Assembly: GCF_022179405.1 (NCBI RefSeq)
Contig: NZ_BPQT01000037.1
Coordinates: 1-64,000 of the forward strand
DNA length: 64,000 nucleotides
Direction of reading: 5' to 3'
From: Methylobacterium marchantiae
Lineage (GTDB): Bacteria > Pseudomonadota > Alphaproteobacteria > Rhizobiales > Beijerinckiaceae
A program made the translations under genes and the position numbers. Shown here one piece after another: positions 1 through 7,366 of the stretch. The first letter of the stretch is position 1, and every line of letters starts with the position of its first letter. Below the pieces are notes generated by a model. The model made no database searches and was not told the origin of the DNA. It was given only the letters and a program-made list of their open reading frames with translations.

Positions 1-234
1 AGAACCCTCGTGGCCGCGAAGAACGCCCGTCGAGAACGTCCAGGCAACCTGAAGCTGCTTCACGTTGCTGGCGTTGATCTGGTCGAGCTTCGAATAGCGC
101 GTGTTGGCGTAGTCAACCGTCTGAAGCACCTGCTGGGCCGGATCGGCCGAGCGCTTCAGGACGTCGTCATTGGCGAAGGCGGGGGCCGAAGCCACCAGAC
201 CAGCGCCGAGTGCGAGAAGATGGACCGCTCTCAT
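1..234 (-). CDS. xoxF: Lanthanide-dependent methanol dehydrogenase XoxF, N-terminal 78 residues (partial)
   Basis: The gene reads leftward off the window edge, so only the N-terminus is visible. XoxF is a periplasmic PQQ enzyme that oxidises methanol to formaldehyde or formate with a lanthanide in its active site. Residues 1-21 form a signal peptide ending in an AFA cleavage site. The mature start carries the PQQ-dehydrogenase features TVDYANTRYSKLDQIN and LQVAWTFSTGVLRGHEG, which match the Methylobacterium XoxF N-terminus as I remember it. The ATG is preceded by GGAGG at 240-244, which decides the start. Telling XoxF from MxaF normally relies on an active-site Asp outside the window. The XoxF call therefore rests on the N-terminus alone. 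Confidence 0.88.
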   Translation of the reverse strand, partial: MRAVHLLALGAGLVASAPAFANDDVLKRSADPAQQVLQTVDYANTRYSKLDQINASNVKQLQVAWTFSTGVLRGHEGS

Positions 235-619
235 GCATTCCTCCGACAAGTCTTTAACACGCCTGGAGAGCAGTTCGACTGCACCCGTTTGTGCGACCTG
301 TTGTTTGCGACAGGGATAGATCACTTCGATAGGGTCTCGTAAGCAGTCGTTCCTGCGAAGCCTTTCACGGAAACAACCACTTCCTCTCCCGGTCGCCGCT
401 ACCCCTTTGCGGCGCCCCTCGGAACCGAAGCTTGAATGAACTCTAAGAAAAATCGCGGCGGCGTCAACTCGATTGAGCAAGCTTGAGCTCAGGTCGCATC
501 AAGTCCTGGTGAAGGAATGTCTTCACCTCCGCTGGCCTTTCGCGTATGCACATAGAAATGCTGCACCGCAAAATTCGATATCGACAAGACAAAAGCATTT
601 AGAAGACGAAGACGTTTCT

Positions 620-657
620 TATGCGATTCACGCATACGAACGCTCTGGCATGCCAGA
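620..657. promoter_or_regulatory. Pair of perfect inverted repeats upstream of xoxF
   Basis: TATGCG (620-625) and CGCATA (631-636) form an inverted repeat with a 5-base spacer. Seven bases further, TCTGGCATGCCAGA (644-657) is a perfect 14-base palindrome. Both are shaped like dimeric regulator sites. They lie about 390-420 bases upstream of the xoxF start, with nothing coding between. Which protein binds, if any, is unknown. Confidence 0.35.
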
Positions 658-909
658 AACCAGACATTGAGCGAGTTTTGTTCGGAAGAACGGTCGCGAC
701 GTCCGGCATGCAGGAAAATCGACGCCGAGCGAAACTGCAGAATAATGCATTTTCGTCTCAGGAGTGCAGGCCTTCATCGTCCGCGATGACGCATCGATTG
801 GGCGCTATTGGATCAAGCGCTGCGTTGTCTCGCCGCATGACAGCGTAGTCGCTACGGACCGGCCGAGATCTGTGAGCCCATGTGCATAATGTCGCGCCGG
901 CGATATCCT

Positions 910-935
910 GCCCGTCTTCCGTCGCGGAGACGGGC
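910..935 (-). terminator. Hairpin after the ABC transporter genes
   Basis: GCCCGTCT (910-917) pairs perfectly with AGACGGGC (928-935) around a 10-base loop. It begins 3 bases beyond the stop of the ATPase gene. No T-run follows on the minus strand, so it may be a weak terminator or a 3'-end stabiliser. Confidence 0.4.
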
Positions 936-937
936 CT

Positions 938-1687
938 TCAGGCGGCGATGACGCCCGGAAAACGATTCGCGAGGCTTCTTCGTGTCGCTTCCGCCCAAGC
1001 CCTGTCACGCCCGCTTCGGGGACGATCGAGGGTGATCGCGGCGAGCAGGCTCGCCGGTCGCGCGGAGACGAGAAGGAGCCGATCCGCGATCTCGATCGCC
1101 TCGGCGACGTTGTGCGTGACCATGAGGACGCCCATCCCCTCCCGGCCCACGGCCTCCACCACGATTTCCCGAAGGGACGCGGCGGCCGTGTCGTCGAGGG
1201 AGACGAAGGGCTCGTCGAGCACGAGGATGCGAGGGCGGAGGGCGAGAGCGCGGGCCAGGGCCACGCGCCGCGCCATGCCCAGGGAGAGCTTGCCCGGATA
1301 GCGCCCGCGCCAGGGCGTCAGGCCGAGGGACTCGAACAGGGCGTCGAGATCGCGACCGCGCTCGGGGCGCGGCAATCCGAGGCGGACGTTCTGCTCGACC
1401 GTGCGCCAGGGAAGAAGGCGGGGCTCCTGGAAGACCATGGCGATCCCGGCCTCGCGCGTGTCCGGGGTCACCGCTCCCTCATAGGCGGCATCGAGCCCCA
1501 GCAGGATGCGCAGGGTGGTGGTCTTGCCGGCGCCCGAAGGGCCGATGAGGCAGGCGATCTCCGAGCGGCGGACGGCGAAGGAGAGGTCGCGCACCGCCTC
1601 CACCGGCTCAGGCCCGCCGGCTCCGTAGACCTTGCTGCGGATGGAGACGGACAGGGCGTCGGTCATCTCAGCGCCAGCGTCGGACAT
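938..1687 (-). CDS. ABC transporter ATP-binding protein, nitrate/sulfonate/taurine type
   Basis: This 249-residue ATPase drives an importer together with the permease and binding protein encoded just upstream. The Walker A motif GPSGAGKT is at residues 49-56, the Q-loop VFQEP at about 85-89, and Walker B ILVLDEP at about 154-160. The signature reads LSLGM rather than the usual LSGGM, a mild departure. The family (SsuB/TauB/NrtD-like) feeds organic sulfur or nitrogen compounds or pyrimidine precursors to the cytoplasm; the substrate cannot be read here. The start overlaps the permease end by 20 bases; an ATG at 1666, directly after the permease stop, is an equally good start. Confidence 0.85.
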   Translation of the reverse strand: MSDAGAEMTDALSVSIRSKVYGAGGPEPVEAVRDLSFAVRRSEIACLIGPSGAGKTTTLRILLGLDAAYEGAVTPDTREAGIAMVFQEPRLLPWRTVEQNVRLGLPRPERGRDLDALFESLGLTPWRGRYPGKLSLGMARRVALARALALRPRILVLDEPFVSLDDTAAASLREIVVEAVGREGMGVLMVTHNVAEAIEIADRLLLVSARPASLLAAITLDRPRSGRDRAWAEATRRSLANRFPGVIAA

Positions 1688-2405
1688 GGGCTTCGAGGCG
1701 CTGGAGGATCAGGATGTCGATGGCGATCATCACGCTCATGAAGACGACGCTGTAGCCGATGATGGCCGCCACGTTCAGACTCTGGACGAAGTAGAAGTTG
1801 ATGGCGAACCCGACCCCGTTCGGACGCCCGAGCAGCTCGATCACCAGCACGATCTTCCAGGCCAGCGAGAGACCGGACCGGGCCGCGGCCACCACGAAGG
1901 GCTGGAGTTGGGGCACCAGCACATGGGCGATCCAGGTGCGTCGATCGAAGCGATAGGTCCGGGCCATCTCCTCCAGACCCGGATCGAGGCCGCGCGCGCC
2001 CTCGCGCACGATCACCGCCACGTTGGGCAGCTTGTTGAGCACCACCGCCAGCACCGCGGCCCCTTCGTTGAGGCCGACCCAGATGTAGGCGAGGACGGTG
2101 ATGACGAGGGCAGGCGTGTTGAGCAGGATGAGAAGCGGCGTGTCGAGGGCGAGGTTCAGGCCCTTCAGCCGCCCCAGCGCGATGCCGAGCAGGACGCCGA
2201 GCCCCATGGCGATGAGGAAGGACACGCCCACCCGCGTGAGGGTGATGCCGACATTGCGCCAGAGGTCGCCGCTGGCGGATTCGCTCACGATGAAGTCGAG
2301 GATCGCCAACGGCGCCGGCAGGAGCCGCGATCCCGCCAGGCTCGCCGACATCTGCCAGGCTGCCAGCAGCAGCAGGACGGAGACGAGCCGGGTCGCCAAT
2401 CCCAT
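1668..2405 (-). CDS. ABC transporter permease, nitrate/sulfonate/taurine type
   Basis: An integral membrane subunit of about 245 residues with roughly six hydrophobic segments, the first at residues 5-20 (RLVSVLLLLAAWQ). The cytoplasmic loop that contacts the ATPase reads EGARGLDPGLEEMARTY. I start it at the ATG at 2405, where the hydrophobic N-terminus begins. The frame stays open upstream to 2534 and would then overlap the binding-protein gene by about 70 bases; a GTG at 2420 is another option. It is translated between its binding protein and ATPase, as is usual for this family. Confidence 0.82.
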   Translation of the reverse strand: MGLATRLVSVLLLLAAWQMSASLAGSRLLPAPLAILDFIVSESASGDLWRNVGITLTRVGVSFLIAMGLGVLLGIALGRLKGLNLALDTPLLILLNTPALVITVLAYIWVGLNEGAAVLAVVLNKLPNVAVIVREGARGLDPGLEEMARTYRFDRRTWIAHVLVPQLQPFVVAAARSGLSLAWKIVLVIELLGRPNGVGFAINFYFVQSLNVAAIIGYSVVFMSVMIAIDILILQRLEAHVRRWR

Positions 2406-2463
2406 GGCGTTGGAGCCGGGCCGGATCACCGGTCGCCGTATCGATCGGAGAAAACGGTGAGGC

Positions 2464-3462
2464 TCAACCGTTTCCGGCCCCGTCGAAATAGAGGCCGGCG
2501 GGCAGGGTCGCCCCGCCCCCCACCAGGCGCTCACCGCCGAGCCTGGCCAGGACGCTGAACAGGCGCTCGCCGTCGCTGCGCTCCGTGGCGATGGCCCGGC
2601 GTGGGATGCCGGCGAGGAAATCGCGCTTCAGGGCCTCGAAAGTGGGCTCGTCCTCGGCCGACATCAGCGGCCGCACCACCTCCCACGTGGACGGGTCGTT
2701 GGCGAGCATGTCCTTGGCGGTCCGCGAGGCGCGGACGAAGCCGGCGATCACCTCGGACTTGCCGGAGACCGTGGCGCCCTCGAACAGGTAACCGATGAGG
2801 GCGATGGAGCCGGTGGCACCGAACGCGCGCATGATGTCGTCCGATCCGATGAGGCGCGTGAAGCCCTTCGGCTCGAGGCGGGCGCAATAGGTCCAGTAGA
2901 GCAGGGCGGCGTCGAGTTCGCCCTGTTCCAGTTTCAGCGCCAGGAGCGGCGGCGCGCCGTAGGCGATCTGGGCCTGCGATTCGAGGTCGATCCCGGCGGC
3001 ATCCTTGGCCTGGGCCTTGAGCAGGAGCCAGTTCTTGTCGAGGGGTCCGCCAGCGATGCCGAGGCGCTTGCCGGCCAGATCCTTGAGGCCGGCGATGGCG
3101 CTGCCGGGCCGCACCATCAACGAACCCTCGGTGGTGGAGTAGGGCACGAAGCGTATCGCCCTGCCCTCGTTGCTGAGCCGGCCGGCCCAGATCAGGTCGC
3201 CGACGATGGTGTCGACCTGGCCGCCGAGGAAGGCGATGCGGGCCGCGTCGTTGCCGGCGAGCTTGACCACGTCGAGGGTGAAGCCGTTGGCGGCGTCGAG
3301 ACCGCGCGCCTTGATGACGGCCATCTCCCAGGACACGGTGCCGAAGGGCAGGCTGCCGACGCGCACGGTCGCCGGTGCGGCCGCGGCCGTGCCGGCCAGG
3401 GTGCCGGCCATGGGCCAGAACGCCGCCGTCGCGAGCAATCCGCGCCGTGACAGCATGAGCAT
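2464..3462 (-). CDS. ABC transporter substrate-binding protein, NMT1/SsuA-like, Tat-type signal
   Basis: A 332-residue periplasmic binding protein. The N-terminus has SRRGLLATAAF followed by a hydrophobic stretch and an AAA cleavage region, consistent with a twin-arginine signal. Family-typical features are the first strand VRVGSLPFGTVSWE, GGQVDTIVG, LKDLAGKRLGI (the hinge region of SsuA/NMT1 proteins), and a C-terminal domain ending near 325. The ligand is not identifiable. It is the first gene of the three-gene importer that points towards xoxF, but about 700 non-coding bases separate that importer from xoxF, so co-transcription is doubtful. Confidence 0.82.
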   Translation of the reverse strand: MLMLSRRGLLATAAFWPMAGTLAGTAAAAPATVRVGSLPFGTVSWEMAVIKARGLDAANGFTLDVVKLAGNDAARIAFLGGQVDTIVGDLIWAGRLSNEGRAIRFVPYSTTEGSLMVRPGSAIAGLKDLAGKRLGIAGGPLDKNWLLLKAQAKDAAGIDLESQAQIAYGAPPLLALKLEQGELDAALLYWTYCARLEPKGFTRLIGSDDIMRAFGATGSIALIGYLFEGATVSGKSEVIAGFVRASRTAKDMLANDPSTWEVVRPLMSAEDEPTFEALKRDFLAGIPRRAIATERSDGERLFSVLARLGGERLVGGGATLPAGLYFDGAGNG

Positions 3463-3747
3463 CGTCTCCCTGGGGATCGAGTTCTGGCCGGTTCCGATCC
3501 CATGGAAGGGGCCGCTAGCCTGTTATTCTTATTTAATAGGGTCTCGCATCACCGCCGTCCACCGATGCGGCTCGCGGTCCCGCGGTCTAGATCCGGACTT
3601 TCGACGACGACGCGTCGGACCGGGCGCGGCGCCAACCTGCGAGATCACGTGATCTTGCTCGAAACCGGCGCACGAGGCAGGGTCCGGTGTCGCGGACACA
3701 TTGTCCCTCGTCACGACGACGCTGACCATCGAACAGGAGTACAGGCC

Positions 3748-4125
3748 ATGGCCGGATCGCGCGAAGACGTCATCGACGACGCCACCATCGCGGAGCGTCT
3801 GGCCGCCGAGCTGCCGGCCTGGACCTACGAGGACGGATGGATCCGGCGGACCTACAAGACGGCGAGCTGGAAGAGCACGCTCATGGTCATCAACACGGTG
3901 GGCCATCTCGCCGAGGCCGCCTGGCACCACCCGGACCTCACCGCCTCCTATGCCTGGGTCGAGGTGCGGCTGATGAACCACGCGGCCAAGGGCATCACCG
4001 ACAAGGACTTTGCCCTGGCCAGGAAGATCGAGGAGGTCGTGGGCTGGCAGCCGGGCACGGAAGGGCAGGGCCTGGAGGGCACGCCCACCGACGCGCGCTT
4101 CGCCTATATCAAGTACGACAAGTAG
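3748..4125 (+). CDS. Pterin-4a-carbinolamine dehydratase
   Basis: A 125-residue protein of the PCD/DCoH family, which dehydrates 4a-hydroxytetrahydropterins back towards the quinonoid dihydropterin. The catalytic core is visible: AWHHPDL (His60, His61) and the downstream VEVRLMNHAAKGITDKDF (His78). The ATG at 3748 is preceded by AGGAG at 3735-3739 in good spacing, so I prefer it to longer open frames. No phenylalanine hydroxylase lies nearby. Methylotrophs make tetrahydromethanopterin and molybdopterin, and some PCD-like proteins act there; that role is inference only. Confidence 0.85.
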   Translation: MAGSREDVIDDATIAERLAAELPAWTYEDGWIRRTYKTASWKSTLMVINTVGHLAEAAWHHPDLTASYAWVEVRLMNHAAKGITDKDFALARKIEEVVGWQPGTEGQGLEGTPTDARFAYIKYDK

Positions 4126-4128
4126 GGC

Positions 4129-4350
4129 TCATTGCGGCTCCTTCACGCGGCGGCATTCCGTCTTCAGATAGGCGGTCTTGCCGATCTCCTCGCTGAGATC
4201 GGTACGGGAGATGATCTCTTGCCAGCCGTTGGTGCAGCCGAGCTCGTTCGAAACCCGCACCTTTCGCACCTCGCTCGCCTTGTCGTCCGAGCAGGATTCG
4301 ACCGGGATCGCATTGGCACAGACGAGCACGACGGCGATGAAGGTGTTCAT
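4129..4350 (-). CDS. Small secreted four-cysteine protein
   Basis: A 73-residue protein starting MNTFIAVVLVCANAIP with a short hydrophobic N-terminus, probably exported. Cysteines sit at 11, 20, 39 and 66. It ends convergently, three bases from the end of the dehydratase gene. The ATG at 4350 follows CGGAG; the frame stays open further upstream without a better start. The same start, the same first three cysteine positions and a similar Y-[LV]-K-T-x-C ending occur in the protein at 51850-52056, so the two are paralogues. Function unknown. Confidence 0.7.
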   Translation of the reverse strand: MNTFIAVVLVCANAIPVESCSDDKASEVRKVRVSNELGCTNGWQEIISRTDLSEEIGKTAYLKTECRRVKEPQ

Positions 4351-4499
4351 GATGGCTCCGATCCGGGTGGGGGCAGCGCCCCTCCCCGCCCCTACGTAGG
4401 GCGGAGGGAATCGGTTTCTCGGGACGTGCCGCATCGGTCCCGACCGGACCGATAGGCCCTTAGATGAACCTATGGAGCCCGCGCCGTGGCGAAGCGCGG

Positions 4500-4553
4500 G
4501 ATCATGGTGCCTCGATCATCGATTGCCGACTCACCACGGCGGGGACCATGATC
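4500..4553. repeat. Inverted repeat just upstream of the 110-residue gene
   Basis: GATCATGGT (4500-4508) is mirrored perfectly by ACCATGATC (4545-4553), 25 bases before the GTG start at 4579. Outside and inside these arms CGCCGTGG and CCACGGCG can also pair. It could be an operator or a leader hairpin. Confidence 0.35.
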
Positions 4554-4578
4554 GCTTTCCCCTCGGAGGAGGCATCCC

Positions 4579-4911
4579 GTGGCGACCATCAGGCTTCCAC
4601 TTTCCGGCAATGTGACCCAGGCGATCTGGTCGGCGTTTCTCAGTCCGTTCAACAACCAGGTCGGTCTGATCAACATCAGCGTCGGCCGCTCCAGCGCGCC
4701 GGAGGTGGAAGAGCAGGTGCTGACCGAGGTGGCGAGCTATGGAAGGCAACTCGGCCGCATCGGCGATGCGCTCACGGTGCTGGTGCGCCACTTTCATCCC
4801 ACCGAGCCGCTGACCAAGGACGAGGAGAAGGCCCTGACCGCTCTGCGCGCGATGCTCGACGAGATCGCCGACGTGAAGGAGCAGCATCAGCGGAAGGGAT
4901 TGCGGGCGTAG
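4579..4911 (+). CDS. Conserved-looking hypothetical protein, 110 residues
   Basis: I do not recognise this family. The protein is soluble, without signal peptide or membrane segment, with a basic C-terminus and a helical, charged second half (residues 70-110, for example TKDEEKALTALRAMLDEIADVKEQ). The GTG start follows GGAGGAGG at 4566-4573, a strong ribosome site, and codon use matches the neighbours. It stands alone between the secreted four-cysteine gene and a metallophosphoesterase gene on the opposite strand. Confidence 0.65.
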   Translation: MATIRLPLSGNVTQAIWSAFLSPFNNQVGLINISVGRSSAPEVEEQVLTEVASYGRQLGRIGDALTVLVRHFHPTEPLTKDEEKALTALRAMLDEIADVKEQHQRKGLRA

Positions 4912-4980
4912 GGCATTCCCGCCTCACCGATGCCCACCACCTCGTCCCGCTGCTGCCGGAGGCTCGCCGCCAGAGATCCC

Positions 4981-5832
4981 CTACCCCACCTCCACGATCC
5001 GCTCGGCCGAATACGTCCCGCCTTCCACCGGATTGGCGATCCAGCGGGTGCGGCCGATGTGCAGATCGTGGCCGGCGTGGAAATGGCCGGAGACCCAGAG
5101 GTCGGGGCGATTCCCTTCGGGCAGATCGTCGAGGGCGGTGGTGGCGTAGAAGGCCGGCACCCACCAGGGCACGCCGGGCGTGGTCCGGAATGCGTCGGCC
5201 GCGAGCGGGCTCGCCGGATGGTGGGTGATCACCACCGTTGGGCCGGGATGCGGCACGGCGAGGGCGGCGGCGAGTTCGGCCTTCTGCGCCAGATGCGCCG
5301 CCATGGCATCGGCCGGCGACCAGACCGAGCCGTCGCCCTTGCGGATCGAGCCGCGGAACTCGCGCGAGCCCGTCACCGGATCGGTCATCCGCGCGGCGGC
5401 ATAGGCGACGGGATCGGCCGGACGGTCGGGCACGGTTGCGTCGAGCCAGCGGCCGGCGAGTGACCAGTCGCTCCACAGGGTGGTGCCGACGAAGCGAACC
5501 CCACCCAGGACGATGCTGCTGCCGTGGTCGAGGAGGTGGACCGGACCGCCCTCCCCCGCGTCGTTGATCCGGGCCACCTCCGCTTCGAGGGCGGCGATCA
5601 GCTCGGGCGCGGTGCGCGAATCGCCGGTCGGCGCATAATGCTCGTGGTTGCCCGGCACGAGGACGATGGGCCGTCCCTGCGCGATCTCGCGGAGCGCCGC
5701 GAGGCCGGTTTCGGGCCGGCCCTCGTAGAGGTCGCCGGGGCAGACCAGCACGTCGAACGGCGCGTCCGGCCGCGCGATCGTTTCCGGACGCCGGCGCTCG
5801 AGATGCAGGTCGGAGATCGGGAACAGGCGCAT
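4981..5832 (-). CDS. Calcineurin-like metallophosphoesterase
   Basis: A 283-residue soluble two-metal phosphoesterase. All family motifs appear in order: SDLHLE (Asp8, His10), PGDLYEG, PGNHEHY, ITHHPASP and SGHFHAGHD. These residues bind two divalent metals at the active site. I start at the ATG at 5832 because MRLFPISDLHLE is the normal N-terminus; the frame remains open upstream. The substrate (nucleotide, phospholipid or phosphoprotein) cannot be inferred. It is followed on the same strand by no close partner. Confidence 0.85.
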   Translation of the reverse strand: MRLFPISDLHLERRRPETIARPDAPFDVLVCPGDLYEGRPETGLAALREIAQGRPIVLVPGNHEHYAPTGDSRTAPELIAALEAEVARINDAGEGGPVHLLDHGSSIVLGGVRFVGTTLWSDWSLAGRWLDATVPDRPADPVAYAAARMTDPVTGSREFRGSIRKGDGSVWSPADAMAAHLAQKAELAAALAVPHPGPTVVITHHPASPLAADAFRTTPGVPWWVPAFYATTALDDLPEGNRPDLWVSGHFHAGHDLHIGRTRWIANPVEGGTYSAERIVEVG

Positions 5833-5935
5833 GGGAGACCTCTTTGGGCTTGGACCCGGTCCGATCCGGTGCATGGGCGCTGGTGCGCGATTGCGCTGGC
5901 GCTCCGCGAAGCAGGACGAGGTCCGGGCGACGGCA

Positions 5936-6547
5936 TCATGCCTCGGGATGGGCCGCGCGCCACTCGGCGCGGGCGGCCTTGAGGATGTCCACCGCCGAAT
6001 CGGCGTTGAGCACGGCGATTCCGGCCGCGACCACGAGATCGGGCCAGGGCGAGAGCGTCAGCGCCGTGACGAGGCCGGCGCCGATGATCGCGAGGTTGGC
6101 GTAGGCGTCGTTACGGGCCGAGAGATAGGCCGCCCGCGTCAGGCTTCCCCCACCCTCGCGGTGGCGGGCCAGCATCACGGCGCAGGTGAGGTTCACGGCG
6201 AGCGCCCCGAGGCCGGCGAGCGTCAGCGGCAGGGGAGCCGGGGGCGCCATGTCCGACACCTTCTCCCAGGCGGCATAGGCGGTGGCGAAGGCCGGCAGGA
6301 GCAGGATGAACGCCAGCACCATGCCGAGTCGGGCGCGGTTGCGCAGGCTCCAGCCGATCCCTGCGAAGATCAGCAGGTTGAGGGCCGCGTCCTCCAGGAA
6401 ATCGAGGCTGTCTGCGATGAGCGCGAGGGAGCCGATCGCGACGGCCACCGTGATCTCGACGGCGAAATAGGCGAGGTTCAGCCCCGCCACCCGGAGGACG
6501 ACGGGACGCAGGGAGGTCGGAATTGTCGGGGCGGATGCGGCGGTCAT
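5936..6547 (-). CDS. Cation diffusion facilitator family transporter, short form
   Basis: A 203-residue membrane protein with about six hydrophobic segments and no cytoplasmic C-terminal domain, so shorter than the usual 290-320 residues. The metal-binding helix reads IADSLDFLEDA and the matching second site reads SARNDAYANL. In Zn transporters these sites are usually rich in HxxxD pairs; here one His is replaced by Asp and another by Asn, which may alter metal preference. Cation export is likely by family, but the ion is uncertain. Confidence 0.75.
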   Translation of the reverse strand: MTAASAPTIPTSLRPVVLRVAGLNLAYFAVEITVAVAIGSLALIADSLDFLEDAALNLLIFAGIGWSLRNRARLGMVLAFILLLPAFATAYAAWEKVSDMAPPAPLPLTLAGLGALAVNLTCAVMLARHREGGGSLTRAAYLSARNDAYANLAIIGAGLVTALTLSPWPDLVVAAGIAVLNADSAVDILKAARAEWRAAHPEA

Positions 6548-6726
6548 CGGCTCTCAGGATCGGCTCGAGGACAGGTCTTCGCCTCTTGGACCGGGTGCGC
6601 CACGCCTGTCGAGCGCCGATTTTTCGATCTCCGTGCGCTGGATTTGCAGCACCGCTTGTGCGACGCGACACGTCGGATGCGGGACCATGCCGCGCGAGCA
6701 CGACGTGAGACGGGGGAGACCGACCG

Positions 6727-7206
6727 ATGATGCCAGAATTGCGCGTCCTGTATTTCGAGGATCTCGAGGTCGGGCTGTCCGAGACCTTGAACAAGGAAAT
6801 TTCCTCCTCCGACGTGGTGGGCTTTGCCGAGATCACCGGTGACCGCAACCCGATCCACCTCTCCGAGCATTTCGCCGCACGCACGCCCTTCGGCACCCGT
6901 ATCGCGCACGGCCTCTACACCGCCGGACTGATCTCGGCTGTGCTCGGCACCCGCCTGCCCGGCCCCGGCGCCATCTACATCAGCCAGACCCTGAACTTCC
7001 GCGCACCGGTGCGCATCGGCGATACCGTGCAGGTGACGGTGGAAGTGGCCGAACTCGTGCCCGAGCGTCGCCGCGCGCGCCTCAAATGCACCTGCTCGGT
7101 GGCCGGCGAAGTGGTGCTCGACGGCGAAGCCCTGGTGAAGGTGCCCACCAAGGAAGAGGCCGATCCCCTGGCCATCCGCATGGGCGGACGGCCGGCGGGG
7201 GCTTGA
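6727..7206 (+). CDS. MaoC-family (R)-specific enoyl-CoA hydratase
   Basis: A 159-residue single hot-dog domain. The catalytic motif FAEITGDRNPIHLSEHFA is intact (Asp39, His44) and is followed by the hydratase region FGTRIAHGLYTAGLIS. Enzymes of this kind hydrate trans-2-enoyl-CoA to (R)-3-hydroxyacyl-CoA. In methylotrophs such an enzyme serves the ethylmalonyl-CoA pathway (CroR, crotonyl-CoA hydration) or polyhydroxyalkanoate synthesis (PhaJ). Which of the two applies cannot be decided from the sequence. A strong hairpin follows the gene. Confidence 0.85.
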   Translation: MMPELRVLYFEDLEVGLSETLNKEISSSDVVGFAEITGDRNPIHLSEHFAARTPFGTRIAHGLYTAGLISAVLGTRLPGPGAIYISQTLNFRAPVRIGDTVQVTVEVAELVPERRRARLKCTCSVAGEVVLDGEALVKVPTKEEADPLAIRMGGRPAGA

Positions 7207-7222
7207 GCCGCACATCCTCGCC

Positions 7223-7253
7223 CCCCCCTTTCCCCATCTAGGGGAAAGGGGGG
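7223..7253 (+). terminator. Strong hairpin after the MaoC gene
   Basis: A perfect 13-bp stem (7223-7235 with 7241-7253) around the loop ATCTA, starting 17 bases after the stop codon. The left arm is C-rich with a TTT core. There is no T-run after it, so it may act as a terminator or as an mRNA 3' stabiliser. Confidence 0.5.
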
Positions 7254-7318
7254 CCCTCGCGTGAGTGAGGGGAGCGAGTCATCGGGCGAGGTCTCTCCAC
7301 CGGGCTCGGCTTGGCAGG

Positions 7319-7337
7319 CCCCTCTATCGTAGAGGGG
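7319..7337 (+). other. Leader hairpin before the SpoU-family methyltransferase gene
   Basis: CCCCTCTA (7319-7326) pairs perfectly with TAGAGGGG (7330-7337) around the 3-base loop TCG. It ends 29 bases before the start codon and might influence translation of the methyltransferase. Confidence 0.3.
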
Positions 7338-7366
7338 GAGGATCGTTCGCTCACCGCACGAAGTCC

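Larger units (their letters stand above)
235..937. other. Long intergenic region upstream of xoxF
   Basis: About 700 bases without a credible gene. The short open frames here lack family signals or ribosome sites. The part from about 540 to 760 is visibly richer in A+T than its surroundings. It holds two perfect symmetric sites (listed separately) and probably the xoxF promoter, though no promoter box could be assigned with confidence. Confidence 0.6.

Noticed and set aside
473-848. Short open frames upstream of xoxF
   Set aside because: No ribosome sites, no family signal and GC content below the genome average; treated as non-coding.
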